From: Ilyonectria destructans
Taxonomy: Eukaryota > Ascomycota > Sordariomycetes > Hypocreales > Nectriaceae
DNA length: 64,000 nucleotides
Direction: 5' to 3'
Assembly (NCBI GenBank): GCA_020740775.1
Contig: JAHEWK010000020.1
Location: forward strand, 992,001 to 1,056,000
Shown: in pieces, positions 21,812 through 33,245 of the stretch
Layout: each line of letters opens with the position of its first letter
Numbering within the stretch: the stretch's first letter is position 1
The notes under the pieces: model-generated
Databases searched by the model: none
Seen by the model: only the letters and a program-made list of their open reading frames with translations
What the model was told of the DNA's origin: nothing
Position numbers and translations under genes: made by a program

Positions 21812-21851
21812 TGAACGTGGTTGCATCATCTAAATCCATCGTCGACGGTAT

Positions 21852-21895
21852 AGAGACATTCCGTCTCTCATATTTTGGTCCGACATTTTTGTCGG
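21852..21895 (+). other. Two small hairpins after the F-box-like gene
   Basis: AGAGAC-attcc-GTCTCT (21852-21868) and CCGAC-attttt-GTCGG (21880-21895) are adjacent short palindromes 40-85 bp past the stop codon. They could be 3'-end RNA structure, or terminal hairpins of the mobile-element remnant that begins at about 21900. Confidence 0.35.
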
Positions 21896-22116
21896 GTCTT
21901 ATCTTAACAAGGTTGTGGCTTGTTTGAGATGAGGTGAGTAGCGAGTGAGCTTAGGAGCGAGCTTTCCGTTCGGGTCAGTGGGAGACGTAACCATCTGTTG
22001 TTTTTGCATACAAGCATACTCTTTTTTCAAATGAGAAACTGGGAATAGCTTCAATTTTTTGTAAATTGTGCATATAATCCCCGTAAATTTTAAATGTAAC
22101 TTTCTTAACCACAAGT

Positions 22117-22300
22117 GATGCGAATATATCGCGGAGGTCACATAAAGTGAGGTTGTCATGTAGGTAGAAAGATGGATGACGAGCTAAGACTACAATTGAG
22201 GACGGGAGCATAAGGTCTCCGTTCTCACGTGATGTTACATATAATGCCAGTCTTAAGCACCAGGCCCAAGACTGAAGACTGGTTCTTCACGTAGTTATCA
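22117..22300 (-). repeat. Dispersed repeat, copy B (inverted relative to 7514-7689)
   Basis: The reverse complement reproduces copy A almost base for base from TGATAACTACGTGAAGAACC to TATTCGCATCA, with an extra GTCTTCA. It directly follows the stop of the minus-strand frame ending at 22310. Confidence 0.7.
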
Positions 22301-22309
22301 GCTAGTGAA

Positions 22310-22606
22310 CTATACTACTGCGGGAATTTTGTTGTTGTTTGTATCTGATATTGACGAAACTAACGATGTCGATACTGATACCTGCAGGCTTGAGAGTGTG
22401 CTTTCCTCTGGTTCTGGATGCACCTTTCTTTTCTTTTCCTTTAGCAGTATTCTGATACTCTCCCAAAGGTTCTCCTCTAGGCGTCTATTGAATTGTCTGG
22501 CAATGTCGTTTAGATCTGATAACGTGACAACTGCCATCTGGGTTATAGTCTTCTGTGGCAACGCTGTGTGTGAATCTTGACATGTATATGAATAAACATG
22601 TAGCAT
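22310..22606 (-). pseudogene. 3' coding relic of the mobile element
   Basis: A 98-codon frame with LSDLNDIARQFNRRLEENLW and ESIRILLKEKKRKVHPEPEE looks like a charged, helical C-terminus. No family recognised. It is separated from the 5' relic by noncoding DNA, which suggests an internal deletion. Confidence 0.35.
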
Positions 22607-22675
22607 AGATAGCAGGCACCTTTACTTGAGGACACCACTTGTGGGGCCTTCTGCTGCTTATGAAGTTCGAGATAA

Positions 22676-23200
22676 AATATTAGCTGGTATATGGTCCCTC
22701 AGCTTCGATGTGCGCAACCAGAGATTCTCGATGCGCCTGGGTGCTGCATCCATGGATTCCGACCAGAAACTGCTGAATAAACTTCTGTGTGGCGTACTGC
22801 ACATCATTCCAGGTGTTGTCATCAAGAAGATCTGCTTGAACTTCAGCATAGACCTCTGGGGTCTGAGACTCTGTCTGATCATCGCGCTCCTCAGCACTCT
22901 GGGCGTTGGCTGGTTCCTCGTCGTAATAGGCTGGCTCGGTGTCGATTATGCCTGAATCATCATCTTCCTGACAAGGGGTGATAAAAGTGTCCGTGGAAGA
23001 GATTTCATCGGGTCCAAACTCCCCAGTGTCGGTCAACAAACTGTCCTCCGGCTCAGTCGGCACATTCTCCACCACAGGCTCAACTATTCGAGACGACTCA
23101 GCCTAATTCGCCTTTTGTCGCTGCCGGAATTTCTGGGTACGTTCCGCTTGCAGGCGACGTCGACGTAGCGCAACGGGGTCATGTTTGTCTACAGCAGAAG
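22676..23200 (-). pseudogene. 5' coding relic with in-frame stop, mobile-element-associated protein
   Basis: The frame begins DKHDPVALRRRRLQAERTQK and FRQRQKAN, a strongly basic start like a DNA-binding or nuclear-localising region. It hits TAG at about 23104, then continues with an acidic stretch (VVENVPTEPEDS..., DDDSGIIDTEPAYYDEEPAN) and a conserved-looking TWNDVQYATQKFIQQFLVGI before a stop at about 22680. I recall similar basic-then-acidic proteins as repeated, transposon-linked ORFs in Penicillium and Aspergillus but cannot name the family. Confidence 0.45.
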
Positions 23201-23230
23201 AAGGCGATAACCCCAAAGGTCTGCATGGGA

Positions 23231-25194
23231 TTGAGACGGCAACACAGTATCACATATGAACGGATTTATGATTAGCAAGCAAAACAAAAACCAACGATGC
23301 ACCGACGGCCAAACAACCCCCGAAAAGAAAAAGCAACTGTTATAAAAAATAATGAAAAAGAAAAAAGAGAAGGCTACAGTGAGTAGTGGGACCAAGAAGG
23401 AGGAGGCGAGGGTGGTCACGACTGCAACAAACGGAAGAAAAATAAGAATAGGAGAACCAAAGCAAAGGCGTTACCTCCGTCTTGCTTGTTGGAGTTCCCT
23501 AAGGCATCTTGATCTCTCACTTTGTTGGGCGACGAGCTCTCAATAGCATCGCCGACGAAACTACCGTATGTTTTTTTCTCTAAGCTCGTTCGTTTTACAC
23601 AATTGGTGCAATTGTAGACATGCCGGGGATTCAGCCTCTAAACTTGGAATACAGAAAAGCCTTGGTTTTCGAGAAGGTGATGCTACTCACAGGAGCGTGT
23701 TCCATGGCTGCCAGCCATCCAGCCACACGTTATAAGGTTCTCTCATTGTTTTTTGCCGCAGGTGTAGTCTGTTAGGTTGCATATCCACCGATCATAGCCA
23801 AGGGGAAAAAAGAAGTGGGCGGAGGGGTGGGAAGGCCGGAGAGCAAATGCAACCTCCCTTTTTGCCTCCTACAGGGAACGACACCATATTCTAGATCACA
23901 TGTTGCTATTCGTCGTGCGCAAGAAAGTTTAGCGAAGCTATCATTACTACGTTACGAGGTACTGGTACAAACATTTGAACAAGAGCCTGAGGCGAGGGTG
24001 CGCTAATCATTGGAAATAAGTGGTTGTCTCGCTACGCTCTGTGAAACCTTATTTGTTGTGGCTTCGATGTCCTGCGAAAACAGCGCCGCTGACATCAGCC
24101 GATTCGCTTGATGTTGTACCAACCGTTTTGCCTCGAACGAGAACACACCAGACGCGGTTCGAGGTTTTCTCCTTTATATAGAGCATCCGTAGTGCTTGTG
24201 CAGATTCGTAAATAGCATGGGTCGCACGGGCTATGCAGTGCCATCATCATCGATATTGATGGGCTGATGCGGCTTAGCTACCTCAGAGTCCCCTCCAGAA
24301 GGTGCCCCGGCCCTACTAAGGCTCAGGTATCTCTACCAAGGTATTGCACATTTGGGTTGGAATGTCTGTATGTACGTTTCTCTGTACCTTCTGAATTTGA
24401 AGGGCAATGTAGGTTTCTTGGCGCGTTAGCTTATGATTGTGGTCGGGCAAGGAAGGGTATTGGGTTGGAAGTTGGAGGCGCAAGCTGGAACCCGCTTGGC
24501 AGTTGGGGAGGGGGAGCAGCGCTGCCACCTACCGCTCCAGTAGAGCATTGTCCGCATCGTGAAGCGCTATATTGTATTATCTCAAGCACGGATGCAGATC
24601 CCTTATCGTCCTCTTATTATACAGCCTTACAACCCCGCTTCAAGGGAATTACACTGGCCATACGCCCGGGCTGAGCTAACCACCGACGGAGCAAGCGTTT
24701 CCCACGATAGTGTACGCAGTAGAGACTATGATTTCCTTGTGCTCGAATGAATTGAACCCGACGTCTGGATTTCTATTTTTAAATGTGAGCTCTCATGGTG
24801 CGCCTCTGCAACTGTTCTCAGGGTTTCATAAAAACCAAGAGGCGCATTTCAAAACGGCAAGCTGCCAATCACACTTCCCGCTCAAGCTTGGGCAAACGTC
24901 ACAATGACTGAGCCACCAAAACTTACTTCCTTTACCAAAAACCTTGCACATCAGCTTGAGATAAAATCCGCCTATGATAGGCTTCGAGTTCGACAATTCT
25001 CCGTTCCTGACTTCGTTCCTCAAGGCTCTCCTGGGCAAACCGCTCCGGTTTGCAGTACGTCTCCAGCGTGAAAAGTCATATGGTAAACCACATGACCAAG
25101 CGATTCGCCACCAGACAAACATTATCCTATCCCACCCGAATCGTCATCTAATCGTTGTCATTGCGCCAAACATGACCGGTTTGGGTCTTCGGCC
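23231..25194. other. No supported gene; A-rich tract at 23280-23470
   Basis: About 2 kb without a convincing coding region. An A-rich segment around 23320-23380 includes long A/G runs. Frames at 24267-24674 and 24974-25249 lack recognisable motifs; the latter overlaps the start of the BTB gene in another frame. Confidence 0.45.
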
Positions 25195-26048
25195 ATGGCA
25201 ACCATACCTTACAGAGAGTTCGTCAAGGAATTTTCTGCCACTTGATTGATGCTGACTAGCTTAGTATTGTCGGTTCCAGCCCTTTCAAGTTCCTTATTGG
25301 CCCCGATAAGAAGGAATACACGATCCATTCGTCCATTGTCGCGCAGCAGTCCAAAGCTCTGAACACGCTCGTTAATGGAGGAATGAAAGAGGCCAGAGAG
25401 CAATGCGCTATATGGGAGGAGTTCGACGAGGAAACCTTCCTTCGATTCAGCCAGTTCGCATACACAGGAAGCTATGATGGAGCGGAACCTCAGAAACGAA
25501 AGGCAGAAGAACAGGCTCTTATCCCTGAAAACACCGACGACGACATAGTGCCCCCCCTGATAAAACGAAGAGTTAGAAAACACGTCAGCCCTCCTTCACC
25601 CGTCTTTATCGTGAGCAAAAAGGATTTGCTGTGGAATACGTTCAGCAGCCTTTATCCAGGACCCGAAGTCAAGGTTGCAGTGCACGTCAATGGACCGGAC
25701 GAGGATTATACCGATGTTTTCCTTTCTCATGCGCAGATGTATGTTTTTGCAGACTATCATGGCATTGTGGTCCTGCAAAATCTGGCTCTTGGCAAGCTAC
25801 GGCAAGCGTTGATGGGATATACGCTCTACGAGCAAGGTTCCCCTGATATAATCCAGCTTGTGGAATACTGTTTCAGAAACACAGTGGATAAGGGGGGACA
25901 GCGCGATCCATTAAGGACCCTAGTGTGCACCTATACTGCTTGCAAAGTGGAGGATTTATGGAAGAATGACGAGTTCCAGGAACTCATGGATACATTGAAC
26001 GAGTTCCCCAGAGCTTTGCTTACGGAATTGCTGCATCGGGTGGATTAG
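25195..26048 (+). CDS. BTB/POZ-domain protein, about 265 aa, 5' splice junction uncertain
   Basis: A first exon from the ATG at 25195 reads MATIPYREFVKEFSAT. After about 30 noncoding bases the main frame, open from 25269, gives SSPFKFLIGPDKKEYTIHSS and IVAQQSKALNTLVNGGMKEA, then FDEETFLRFSQFAYTGSYDG. This is a clear BTB fold in the variant common in Eurotiales. A low-complexity linker and an all-helical C-terminal part (DVFLSHAQMYVFADYHGIVV, VEYCFRNTVDKGGQ) follow, to a stop at 26048. Such proteins form dimers and often serve as cullin-3 adaptors. A branch-like GCTGAC and TAGCTTAG lie just before 25269, but no good GT donor pairs with them. The intron may be degraded, leaving the gene damaged. 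Confidence 0.65.
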
Positions 26049-26150
26049 GTTTCGAGGATGAAGAGCGATCAGAAGGCGTGATTAGGTTTGCTCATGACTG
26101 TATAATACAACTAAGTAGCGTATTGCTTCCTAATATGATGATATTACCTA

Positions 26151-26330
26151 GTGAAGATTGATCTCGACCTTGCTATTCAGGATCAACGAGAAGGCACATC
26201 GGGAACAAGAGGTAAGACTGGCACAAGGGCATTCATGGCCATTGGCGCACTTCTAGGCGAGCAGCATTCTTTCATGCACGACCTCGAGTCGTTCTTCTGG
26301 GTGCTCTTCTGGATATGCATTTACTGCTTG
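26151..26330 (+). pseudogene. FunK1 protein-kinase fragment
   Basis: KIDLDLAIQDQREGTSG followed by RGKTGTRAFMAIGALLGEQH and SFMHDLESFFWVLFWICIYC is the segment of fungal FunK1 kinases that spans the DLD (DFG-equivalent) metal site and the next helices. Homology to the copy at 34421-34550 stops abruptly at about 26327, and the frame runs on without similarity to 26432. N-lobe and C-terminus are missing. Confidence 0.8.
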
Positions 26331-26432
26331 AACGCGGGTCTGACATCCGGGACCCCACCAAAAGTTACAGGGGCGATACAACGCGGAGAGGAGGGAGCAG
26401 GGGAAACGGTCCACACCTCCGGGCATGGGTGA

Positions 26433-27431
26433 AGCAACATGTCCGTATAATTCGTAGGCAAAATGCTTGTGCTTGTGAGGGCTATGTACCATCCACAGCG
26501 GTACTTCTGCCCATAATCTGCGTTGGAACCAACCCTGCAACACGAAGGTACCTAGTCGAGAATTGCTTTTGTGTAGCTATGGAGAAACGCGCGGGACACA
26601 CGAACGCGTCGATAGAAGCTAGACGGAGGTGTTGGCGGCAGCTGCGTTCTGGGCGTGCCGCTTGGTGGTAGGGCTTGAACTGGTCCACGCAATTTCAAAG
26701 TACCGTTGGTAAGTCCGAAGCACCAGTCGACCTGGCGACATCAATTTACTTCCGCGTCCTCATGTAGTCCATCACCACAGCCGGTACGGCACACCTGGCG
26801 CTTGACTGCCGCATTTGATTGGGGCCCATATCTAGAGAGTTCCGCTCGCTGGAGCAAGCAACAACAGCATTCCAAGAAGCCCAATTTTTTTCGACAACTT
26901 TCTCACGCGACATGCCATTCATCCAACAAACCCCTGTTCCTTTCTGTCTGCTTGCGCCACATTCTGCTTTGTGCGATCTTCTCGAGCAGCTACAACTAAG
27001 CTTCACTATGAAAATGATACCAGGGTAGGGTATTCCGGATTAGGTGATCAAAGTACCGTAGTCTTATTGATTCATTGTAATGTTTCTGCGAGCTAAGTCT
27101 GGGGTTATTACATAAAAGTGATGTCATGCTACAGGTGTAAAACTTCTTTTGACTTTGAACGTCCTCCTGGAAGGAGTTATCTTCGGAATATCCACTAGAC
27201 AATCAGCCGCCCATAACCTATGCCCAAGCCTCATCCATCATCGAGTCCCACTCCTCTCGATGACGTCAGAAGCTGCCAGGCGCTATATCAAGTACGAAAA
27301 GACAGCCATAATACTAATAGACCGTCAACGTGAGCAAGTCCTAGCCCAGATCACCAAATCGGCGGTCTAACCTTCGCGAAGGATCGGAATTCATTTCCGT
27401 TGATCAGACTATAGCCTCAAGCCATACGGCA
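26433..27431. other. No supported gene
   Basis: Short frames on both strands without motifs. The DNA downstream of the FunK1 fragment does not match the rest of a kinase. Confidence 0.45.
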
Positions 27432-28272
27432 ATGATTTCTACAAGGACTGCGGAGCAAATTGCGAAGTACATCCATACTTTTGGTCTCCTGAACACGATA
27501 AAATCTAACTCGCTCTACAGATTGCGGGAGAATGGCGAGTTTACCGACTTTGAATTCACTTGTAACGGGCATACCATACCGGTTCATAGGGTGATCATTT
27601 CCAGTCAATCCCCGGTGTTTCATACGGCATGCACTGGGAAATTCGAGGTAGCATACGCGTCACCGTGGCGTTGTCACTGTAACTGAAGCATTGTCCTAGG
27701 GGGCATCTACCCGAACGTATAGCCTAGACTCTCATTCCCTGCCAATGGTACGACGGATGGTGGACTTTTTCTACACTGGTGACTACACTGATGAACCTAA
27801 GGAAGAAAACACAGGCAAAGACGCGATTCCCGTTCTGTCGGTTCATGCCGCAATGTTTGCCTTGGCAGACAAGTACAACATTGAAGAGTTAACAGTTCTA
27901 TCAGCAAAGAAATACTCAGAAAACGTAATAAAAAACCCAGACATTTCCAACTTTCTTCTTTCAATATCTGAAGTTTACAACTCTACATTAACGTCTTCGA
28001 GAGGACTTCGCCATCGGGCTCTAGCTTTTGCTAGAGCGAAGCTTCCCGGGTTTCTGGCCTTATCGGATGGCAAAGAAGAGTTCGATGAGGTAACCGCTGA
28101 TACTCCTGAGTTTATCAAAGAGCTTTTGTATTCTTTCATACGCTATCCGCTGATGGGTCATTGTAGTAATTATGGCACTGATAAGCAGGTACCGGTTGTA
28201 CCTCTTAACTGTCGATGCAAACGGTGCGGCAAAGGCGGTGCGAGCACAGAAATACGACGTTGGAATCTCTAG
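27432..28272 (+). CDS. BTB/POZ-domain protein, 262 aa, one intron
   Basis: Join of 27432-27647 and 27700-28272; the 52-nt intron has GTAGCA donor and CCTAG acceptor in phase 0. The BTB fold reads NGEFTDFEFTCNGHTIPVHR, VIISSQSPVFHTACTGKFE, then after the intron STRTYSLDSHSLPMVRRMVD and FFYTGDYTDE. This is the canonical start of the Eurotiales BTB family. A helical part (AMFALADKYNIEELTVLSAK, SSRGLRHRALAFARAKLPGF) and a Cys-containing tail (NCRCKRCGKGG) complete it. The tail's C-x-C-x2-C could bind zinc. The frame is clean. It is a different paralogue from the gene at 25195 and likely a dimerising adaptor. Confidence 0.8.
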
Positions 28273-29034
28273 CGTTAGGCGTTTCCTGTATTACAAAGGC
28301 CCAATAATTCAACATAAAAATGGCATGGCTAAACACAATTCGCCTTTACCTAGAGACTGTGATAAGAGATACAATGCCACAGGAGTTTGTGTTCTCACCA
28401 TTGCTAACGCCTCAGTTCGCTTAATTATTACAGGCTTACTAGTCCTGTTCACGCGCCCTGGTACCGTTAAGAGATCCACAAACACGCCGAACGACTCCAG
28501 AAAAGCGGCAACATCATCAAGATGCTGTGGGTACCATCCGGAGACAAAGATTTCCCCATGGGCTGCGAGGCAAAAGCGGAAGTTCGAAGAGCCGCAGAAG
28601 GAAAACACAGACTAAAGAAACGTACAGTACCGCACCGCTCTTGATGTAAACCCGTAAAGCATTCACTCTTTGCAATTGTTCCACTCTCTTTCCTCCCTGG
28701 AATGTCTGTTTATCCCTGGAATTCCATGTTCTCAGTCATTCCGTATCTTCCGGTACTCTTATAGCTATATGGGCTAGAATATTCTACAAAGGCAACCCTG
28801 GGCCACGCAGATACTCCGCCTGCTTAGTCGTAACAGACCTCCTATCCCCACCCCAACACCCCGTTGTCCCCCGTTGCACTCAAGCAAAAAAGCAGTCGCT
28901 TGATTGATCAAGGTCGAGTTGGTCGAATAACGCAGAGACTGGCTGAACGGCAGGAAGATTGGATATTCCAGCCTGTAGTGCAGAACCCTTGGTCGCGCAC
29001 AGTAGAAAACCTGTACTACGTGCAGCCAAGATTG
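28273..29034. other. No supported gene
   Basis: A plus-strand frame 28172-28615 overlaps the BTB gene in another register and shows no motif. The rest is noncoding in appearance. Confidence 0.45.
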
Positions 29035-29311
29035 CTATAGTAATTGACCTTGGCGATATAGTCTGACCTGACCAGGTCGAAGCGTGGGGGTACAGTAAAG
29101 GCATCTGGGCGCATGGACAGTGCCCAGGAAGTGTTGCCAAGGACATTGTACGTAGTCAACACCGATATCGAGGTCATTGGGCTGCCGGCAAGAGAGTGAG
29201 GTCTACTTGCAACCGCGTCCCAGTGTCGAGAGTTGGTGCGCTCGTTGCCAGCGAGCCAACCGCAGCAAGAATGATACCAGCATGGGCCGTCGAAGAAAGA
29301 AGCTTCACCAT
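29035..29311 (-). pseudogene. Small secreted cysteine-containing protein with one frameshift
   Basis: From an ATG at 29311 the frame encodes MVKLLSSTAHAGIILAAVGS then LATSAPTLDTGTRLQVDLTL, a typical fungal signal peptide followed by a short pro-like region. It ends at TGA near 29175. One register over, coding continues with NDLDIGVDYVQCPWQHFLGT, VHAPRCLYCTPTLRPGQ and a stop at 29035. The join needs a single 1-nt change at about 29178. The mature part would be about 65 residues with three Cys in C...C-x2-C. Secreted and unknown. Confidence 0.5.
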
Positions 29312-30285
29312 TATGCGAGGATTATTCGTAGAGATGGGAGACTGAGGAACAACGCTAATCTGCATTGATCAAAACAGACTCCATCTAACAACGCAAGGCG
29401 CCGAAAAGTACTTATTATACGTCTCATCATCTGTACAAGGAGACTGCACAACGAGGAACGTTCCACTGTGTTGTTTCCGCAGGGCCGAGCAATGACTTTT
29501 TCGGGCGGTCAACTGGCAAGATATGCCATGAAGCTGATGGGACGATTAGTCGGAAGCTGAGCAATCGCTTTCCATGTGAGACATTGTATGTTCACGTATT
29601 TACCTCTTGAGTCAAATAGCCAGATCTATAACTATTTATACGAGCCCTTCGGCAAACTAATGCTTACTGTCGTTTCGAGGGAGGCTGATTGAGCATCATG
29701 CATGCGCTGGACGGCCTGTAGTTTTCGTATGATAAGCAAGACAAACAAAGAGGTGCATTAAATCGCCTGTTGCCTTCTATTCTCTTTTCTATGAAGTCCA
29801 TACCGATATCTCCCCCGTAGTTGAAAGTCTCCGCTCAGTCGGGAAATGCACCAGCCTCGCATGTCACCGTATTATCCCTCAAACTGACTTTATGAAAACC
29901 CGGTCTCTCGGATTCCGTTATTCATGCCAATCGGCGATCCCCTTTACCTCCTCTTGTACTTTGCGCTCGGCCTTTCCTCCTGCTGCAACACCCAATGACG
30001 CGACAAAGACTGCCCAGAACCATAAAGCAGAAGATCAATCGTTCTTCTGACGAGACATTAGGGCCCTTTTCGCATCTCGTAAGGGCAAGAAATACCTGGG
30101 TATAGAACACTTCATATGGACTACGAGATGATCCGGTATCTTGCCACGGAGAAGGGGTACAAGAAGCGCTGACGGCAGCAGGTTCTCTATCCCTTTCAGT
30201 TACGAAATCGAAGTCAAATCGAGAACGAATTTATGACCCTAAGGTTCTTCATCATATGTAATTCTTAGGTATTCCGCTCCACTAA
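29312..30285. other. No supported gene
   Basis: No continuous coding region, repeat or RNA gene noticed. Confidence 0.45.
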
Positions 30286-31061
30286 TTAAAACGGTGCCTT
30301 TTTTACTCTGGTATCGTACCAGAGGCCCGCGGCCCGCGACACTTTCCTCAGCTCGTACTCGTATGCTCCCACACCTTTCCGGCCAGGATCAGAATGCCTC
30401 AGAGGTGCAGGTGCAAAATATTCAACATATTTAATGGCCTTTTTTGGGTCTTTCATATCGACGCAGCAAAACCACGGTCTAAGGAACGTGTTCGTGGTGC
30501 CGAGGATTGTTTTCGGTAATAGCTTGCCGACTCCAACAACAGCGCAATGCCAGTGAGTGTCAGAATCATTTAAAAATGAGATTGATATGGCCAAGGCTCC
30601 CAGAACCTCCTGCTTGTCGTGCTGCGCCTGGGAAATCGCGATGGGTTCGGAATTTTGCTCTTGATGAAACCGGGCACACCAAGTCCCTTCGGGAAAATCG
30701 AATCCAGGTAAAATTCGGGAGATGCAGCCTTTACGGAGGCACAAAGGGGTGCATGGAGCCAAGTACGAGTTGAGTTGTTTTTGGGACCAGAGATGATTCG
30801 TTGGCTGAAGGAGAAACCCACGCCAGGGAGCGAAGGGATGTTCGACAGGTCGAAGTTTCGATGCATGTAGAAGGACTTGGCCTTAGCAGGTGAAGACGTA
30901 ACCAACAAATCCTTGGGATGTCCTAATACGTCGTGGTCAAGTACCTCTGTCACAACTCCTTGCCGATCAAGCCAGATGACTTTGTCGGAAAGTACGCGGC
31001 AAAACTGAGTGGCCTCTTCATCCAGCTGTTGGATGACTATTGCATGTAAACTAGCTAACAT
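30286..31061 (-). pseudogene. Unknown protein with a frameshift
   Basis: The first frame, from an ATG at 31061, reads MLASLHAIVIQQLDEEATQF, VIWLDRQGVVTEVLDHDVLG, HPKDLLVTSSPAKAKSFYMH and continues to about EFYLDS near 30690. Coding then moves one register to FPEGTWCARFHQEQNSEPIA, GALAISISFLNDSDTHWHCA and ends AYEYELRKVSRAAGLWYDTR at 30286. Both halves overlap on the minus strand and only one register looks coding on each side, so a single indel at about 30680-30700 is likely. I do not recognise the family. The product would be about 255 residues, with no membrane segment. Confidence 0.45.
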
Positions 31062-31267
31062 ATGAAGAAGACGGGGCGGGGTGAATGGTGCCTGGATGAC
31101 TGTATGTTGATATCACGATTAGCTAGATGACAGCTACAGCATTATCAGTTCGGCGCTGCAGAAGCTCCAATCACATTATTTTATCTGGAGACGCTGATTG
31201 TAGTGACCTGTCAATGTTTTACAATCGTCAATCGTGAGTCGCGACTTCGCCGAATCCGAATTACACC

Positions 31268-31516
31268 ATGTCGTCTCGCCGTGGACCCTGAGGAGAACGC
31301 GGATCAGGGTTTCGCGGCGGTCCCCACCAGGGCGGTGGATATTGGGGTGGGTTCAGAGGTACTGTTAGTGGGCGTCACAGTGTGAAATATATCAACTACG
31401 ATAATGACTCTGCAAAAAGGAGTGCTCCACTTTTGCTATGCAAATCAACAGGTACGGGGACGATCAATCGTACAACAGCCCTTGTCAGTGATGTGGGGTC
31501 ACCTGCTGGCGGATAA
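31268..31516 (+). pseudogene. RGG-rich N-terminal fragment with CGA-to-TGA-type stop
   Basis: The frame opens MSSRRGP, meets TGA at 31289-31291, then continues GERGSGFRGGPHQGGGYWGG and FRGTVSGRHSVKYINYDNDS to a stop at 31514-31516. RGG/FRGG repeats are typical of RNA-binding protein tails. The stop sits where an Arg CGA would suit the RGG context, so one C-to-T change explains it. No other domain follows. Confidence 0.4.
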
Positions 31517-32018
31517 GCGGTCGAACACACGATGGGGTGAATTCAATAGATAGTGGGGCCAAAGTTGGTGATCTTATTCATTGAATGATCTGATGTGTTC
31601 TTGTCGGGCCGGGGAGGTGGTTTTGTCTCTACCCCACGTCCGCTCAGCATATGACAGCCCCACAACTCTCCCCGTGTCAAAAAATTTCCTTGGCATGTAC
31701 CGTTAGTGCTAGTGCTAGTGTGAGGGTCTTTTACAGGCCAGAACTGCTAGCAGCAGCAGTCGCCTATCTGGGCACTAACAGCTGCACCCGAGGAAGGATT
31801 AGTAGACTTCCTTTGCGCTGCTTGCTTCGACGACATCTACAGCTTCGCGCCGCGCCTACAGAGTAGCCTGGGGCTGCGAACCTCGACACGCTCATGCTTG
31901 TGCAAATAGATTTTCCATCCCAAATGAACTCTACCCCCTACTCCGGGTTTTGTGGAGACAATGTAACCCAACAAATGAACTCTATTAACTCAAGGTCTTT
32001 ACTCCTCGTCTATTTGAA
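31517..32018. other. No supported gene
   Basis: Mostly short frames. The DNA at 31640-31870 is open in one plus frame without recognisable content. Confidence 0.4.
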
Positions 32019-32852
32019 TCAGTCTCCCGAGTCAGACTCTGGGGTCAAGTTTTGAGTCTCGGGCCGCAGCCGTACCTCCAAACTCCGGGTTAAGATATTT
32101 CCTACGCCCTCGGCCAGGTCTACTTCCCTCAAGATCTCTCCGCCCAGGATTTTCCCCCAGTGAGTCTTGTCAATCTCCTCAGAGTCTCGGCGAAGCTTGG
32201 TCAGCAGGACCTTTAAGAATGCCACCGGGCTCTGCCTGAACCGGGCTCTGGGATCATTTGGCTCTCGGGCGATAAATCCATCTGCCTCAACTGTCATGCC
32301 TTCTTCGGCCGGTTTCCACGCGAGGCTCATCTGTTCACACGTCTCCGTGTAGTCGTCGAAGGAATCAAAGTACAGCTGACCGGCGAAGAGGTTGAGCTGC
32401 AATCTCAGATAACGAGGCAGACGCCAATCTGCTCCTAGGTGTGGAAAAGTGTAGAGCTTCAGCTCGTCCAGCGGCAGCAAAGCAAGATTCGGCCGCGGTG
32501 CGTAGACGTGCAGGAAGACGTGCTTTGATGTTTTCATCTGTGGCATCAGCTCCTGGGCTTCGTATGGACTGATAATCACAAGTCGCTCAACGCCTTGGCT
32601 CCCTCCGCTGCTTGTCAATATCCACTGAATCGGTCTTTGGTAGGAGTCGGCACGGGGTTGGTGGCCCTCCAGAACGACAGTATTCGAGTAGTCAGAGGTG
32701 ACCAGAATGTCGCTTGGGAACTGAGACACGTCGAGATGCTCGGCTGCGCTGGTATTCTTGAGAGCTCGGAATGCATTGATGAAGAATGCCATGGCAACGG
32801 GCGTTAACGGGAAAACATCGGCAATATGGAGGAAGAAATCTAGCTTGCTGCC
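32019..32852 (-). pseudogene. C-terminal fragment of a large DUF3638/DUF3645-type fungal protein
   Basis: An open frame from 32852 encodes GSKLDFFLHIADVFPLTPVA, MAFFINAFRALKNTSAAEHL, QWILTSSGGSQGVERLVIIS, PYEAQELMPQMKTSKHVFLH, PRYLRLQLNLFAGQLYFDSF and KTHWGKILGGEILREVD. I recall this order as the extreme C-terminus of very large (over 3000 aa) fungal proteins annotated with DUF6606/DUF3638/DUF3645, often labelled ubiquitinyl hydrolase. Here nothing upstream of about 32865 belongs to that protein: the DNA switches to another family. The 278-codon piece is therefore a detached end; a product could start at the ATG at 32792. Assignment is from memory. Confidence 0.5.
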
Positions 32853-32859
32853 TGGGGAA

Positions 32860-33060
32860 TCAGCTGGTCAACTCCGCCGCACAGCCACATGGACAGACGA
32901 ATTGTGGGGCTTGGATGGGCAGGCCCGTGACCCAGAGCCAGCCGTGGATGCTGGCGAGCCGCTGCAGGTCGAATTCCTTCTCGACACAGGCCGTGACATG
33001 TCGACCGGCAGCGGCCAAGTCACCGGATTCCTTGCGGCACAACGCGGGCAACAGCGATAG
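32860..33060 (-). pseudogene. Fragment of a second unknown fungal family fused to the DUF3638-type end
   Basis: This frame reads ESGDLAAAGRHVTACVEKEF, DLQRLASIHGWLWVTGLPIQ and ends at a stop at 32860. The block RH...C.EKEFDL.RL.SI..WLW..G.P is a conserved motif in a family of Eurotiales proteins of unknown function, where it is followed by about 150 more residues not found here. The breakpoint to the neighbouring fragment lies at about 32855-32870. Confidence 0.45.
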
Positions 33061-33245
33061 GAGCTAGTCGTGATGGCGTCGGGATGTGTCGTCGGTGTGC
33101 TCGTTCTTGTGCTCGAGGGGCCGGATGGAGAATGGTGGGGCCTGTTAGCCGAAACTCTTAGCTCAAAACGGGGTGGCGACGGAGGGCACGATGGGCGAAT
33201 ACCGAGCTCTGCTAGCCTCCAATTTCGCATCCGCATTGCGGATTA

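Larger units (their letters stand above)
21900..23230 (-). mobile_element. Decayed mobile-element remnant
   Basis: Read on the minus strand this stretch contains a 5' coding relic (22676-23200), a 3' coding relic (22310-22606) and a noncoding end (21900-22300). The noncoding end shares about 176 bp with 7514-7689. Gene relics in one orientation followed by a dispersed noncoding tail fit a transposon copy with internal deletions. Its type is not established: I see no TIR, LTR or reverse-transcriptase motif. Confidence 0.45.

Noticed and set aside
21305..21829. Poly-Val, poly-Cys and poly-Leu frames on the minus strand
   Set aside because: Artefacts of the ACA triplet array; the plus-strand frame carries the conserved F-box-like gene.
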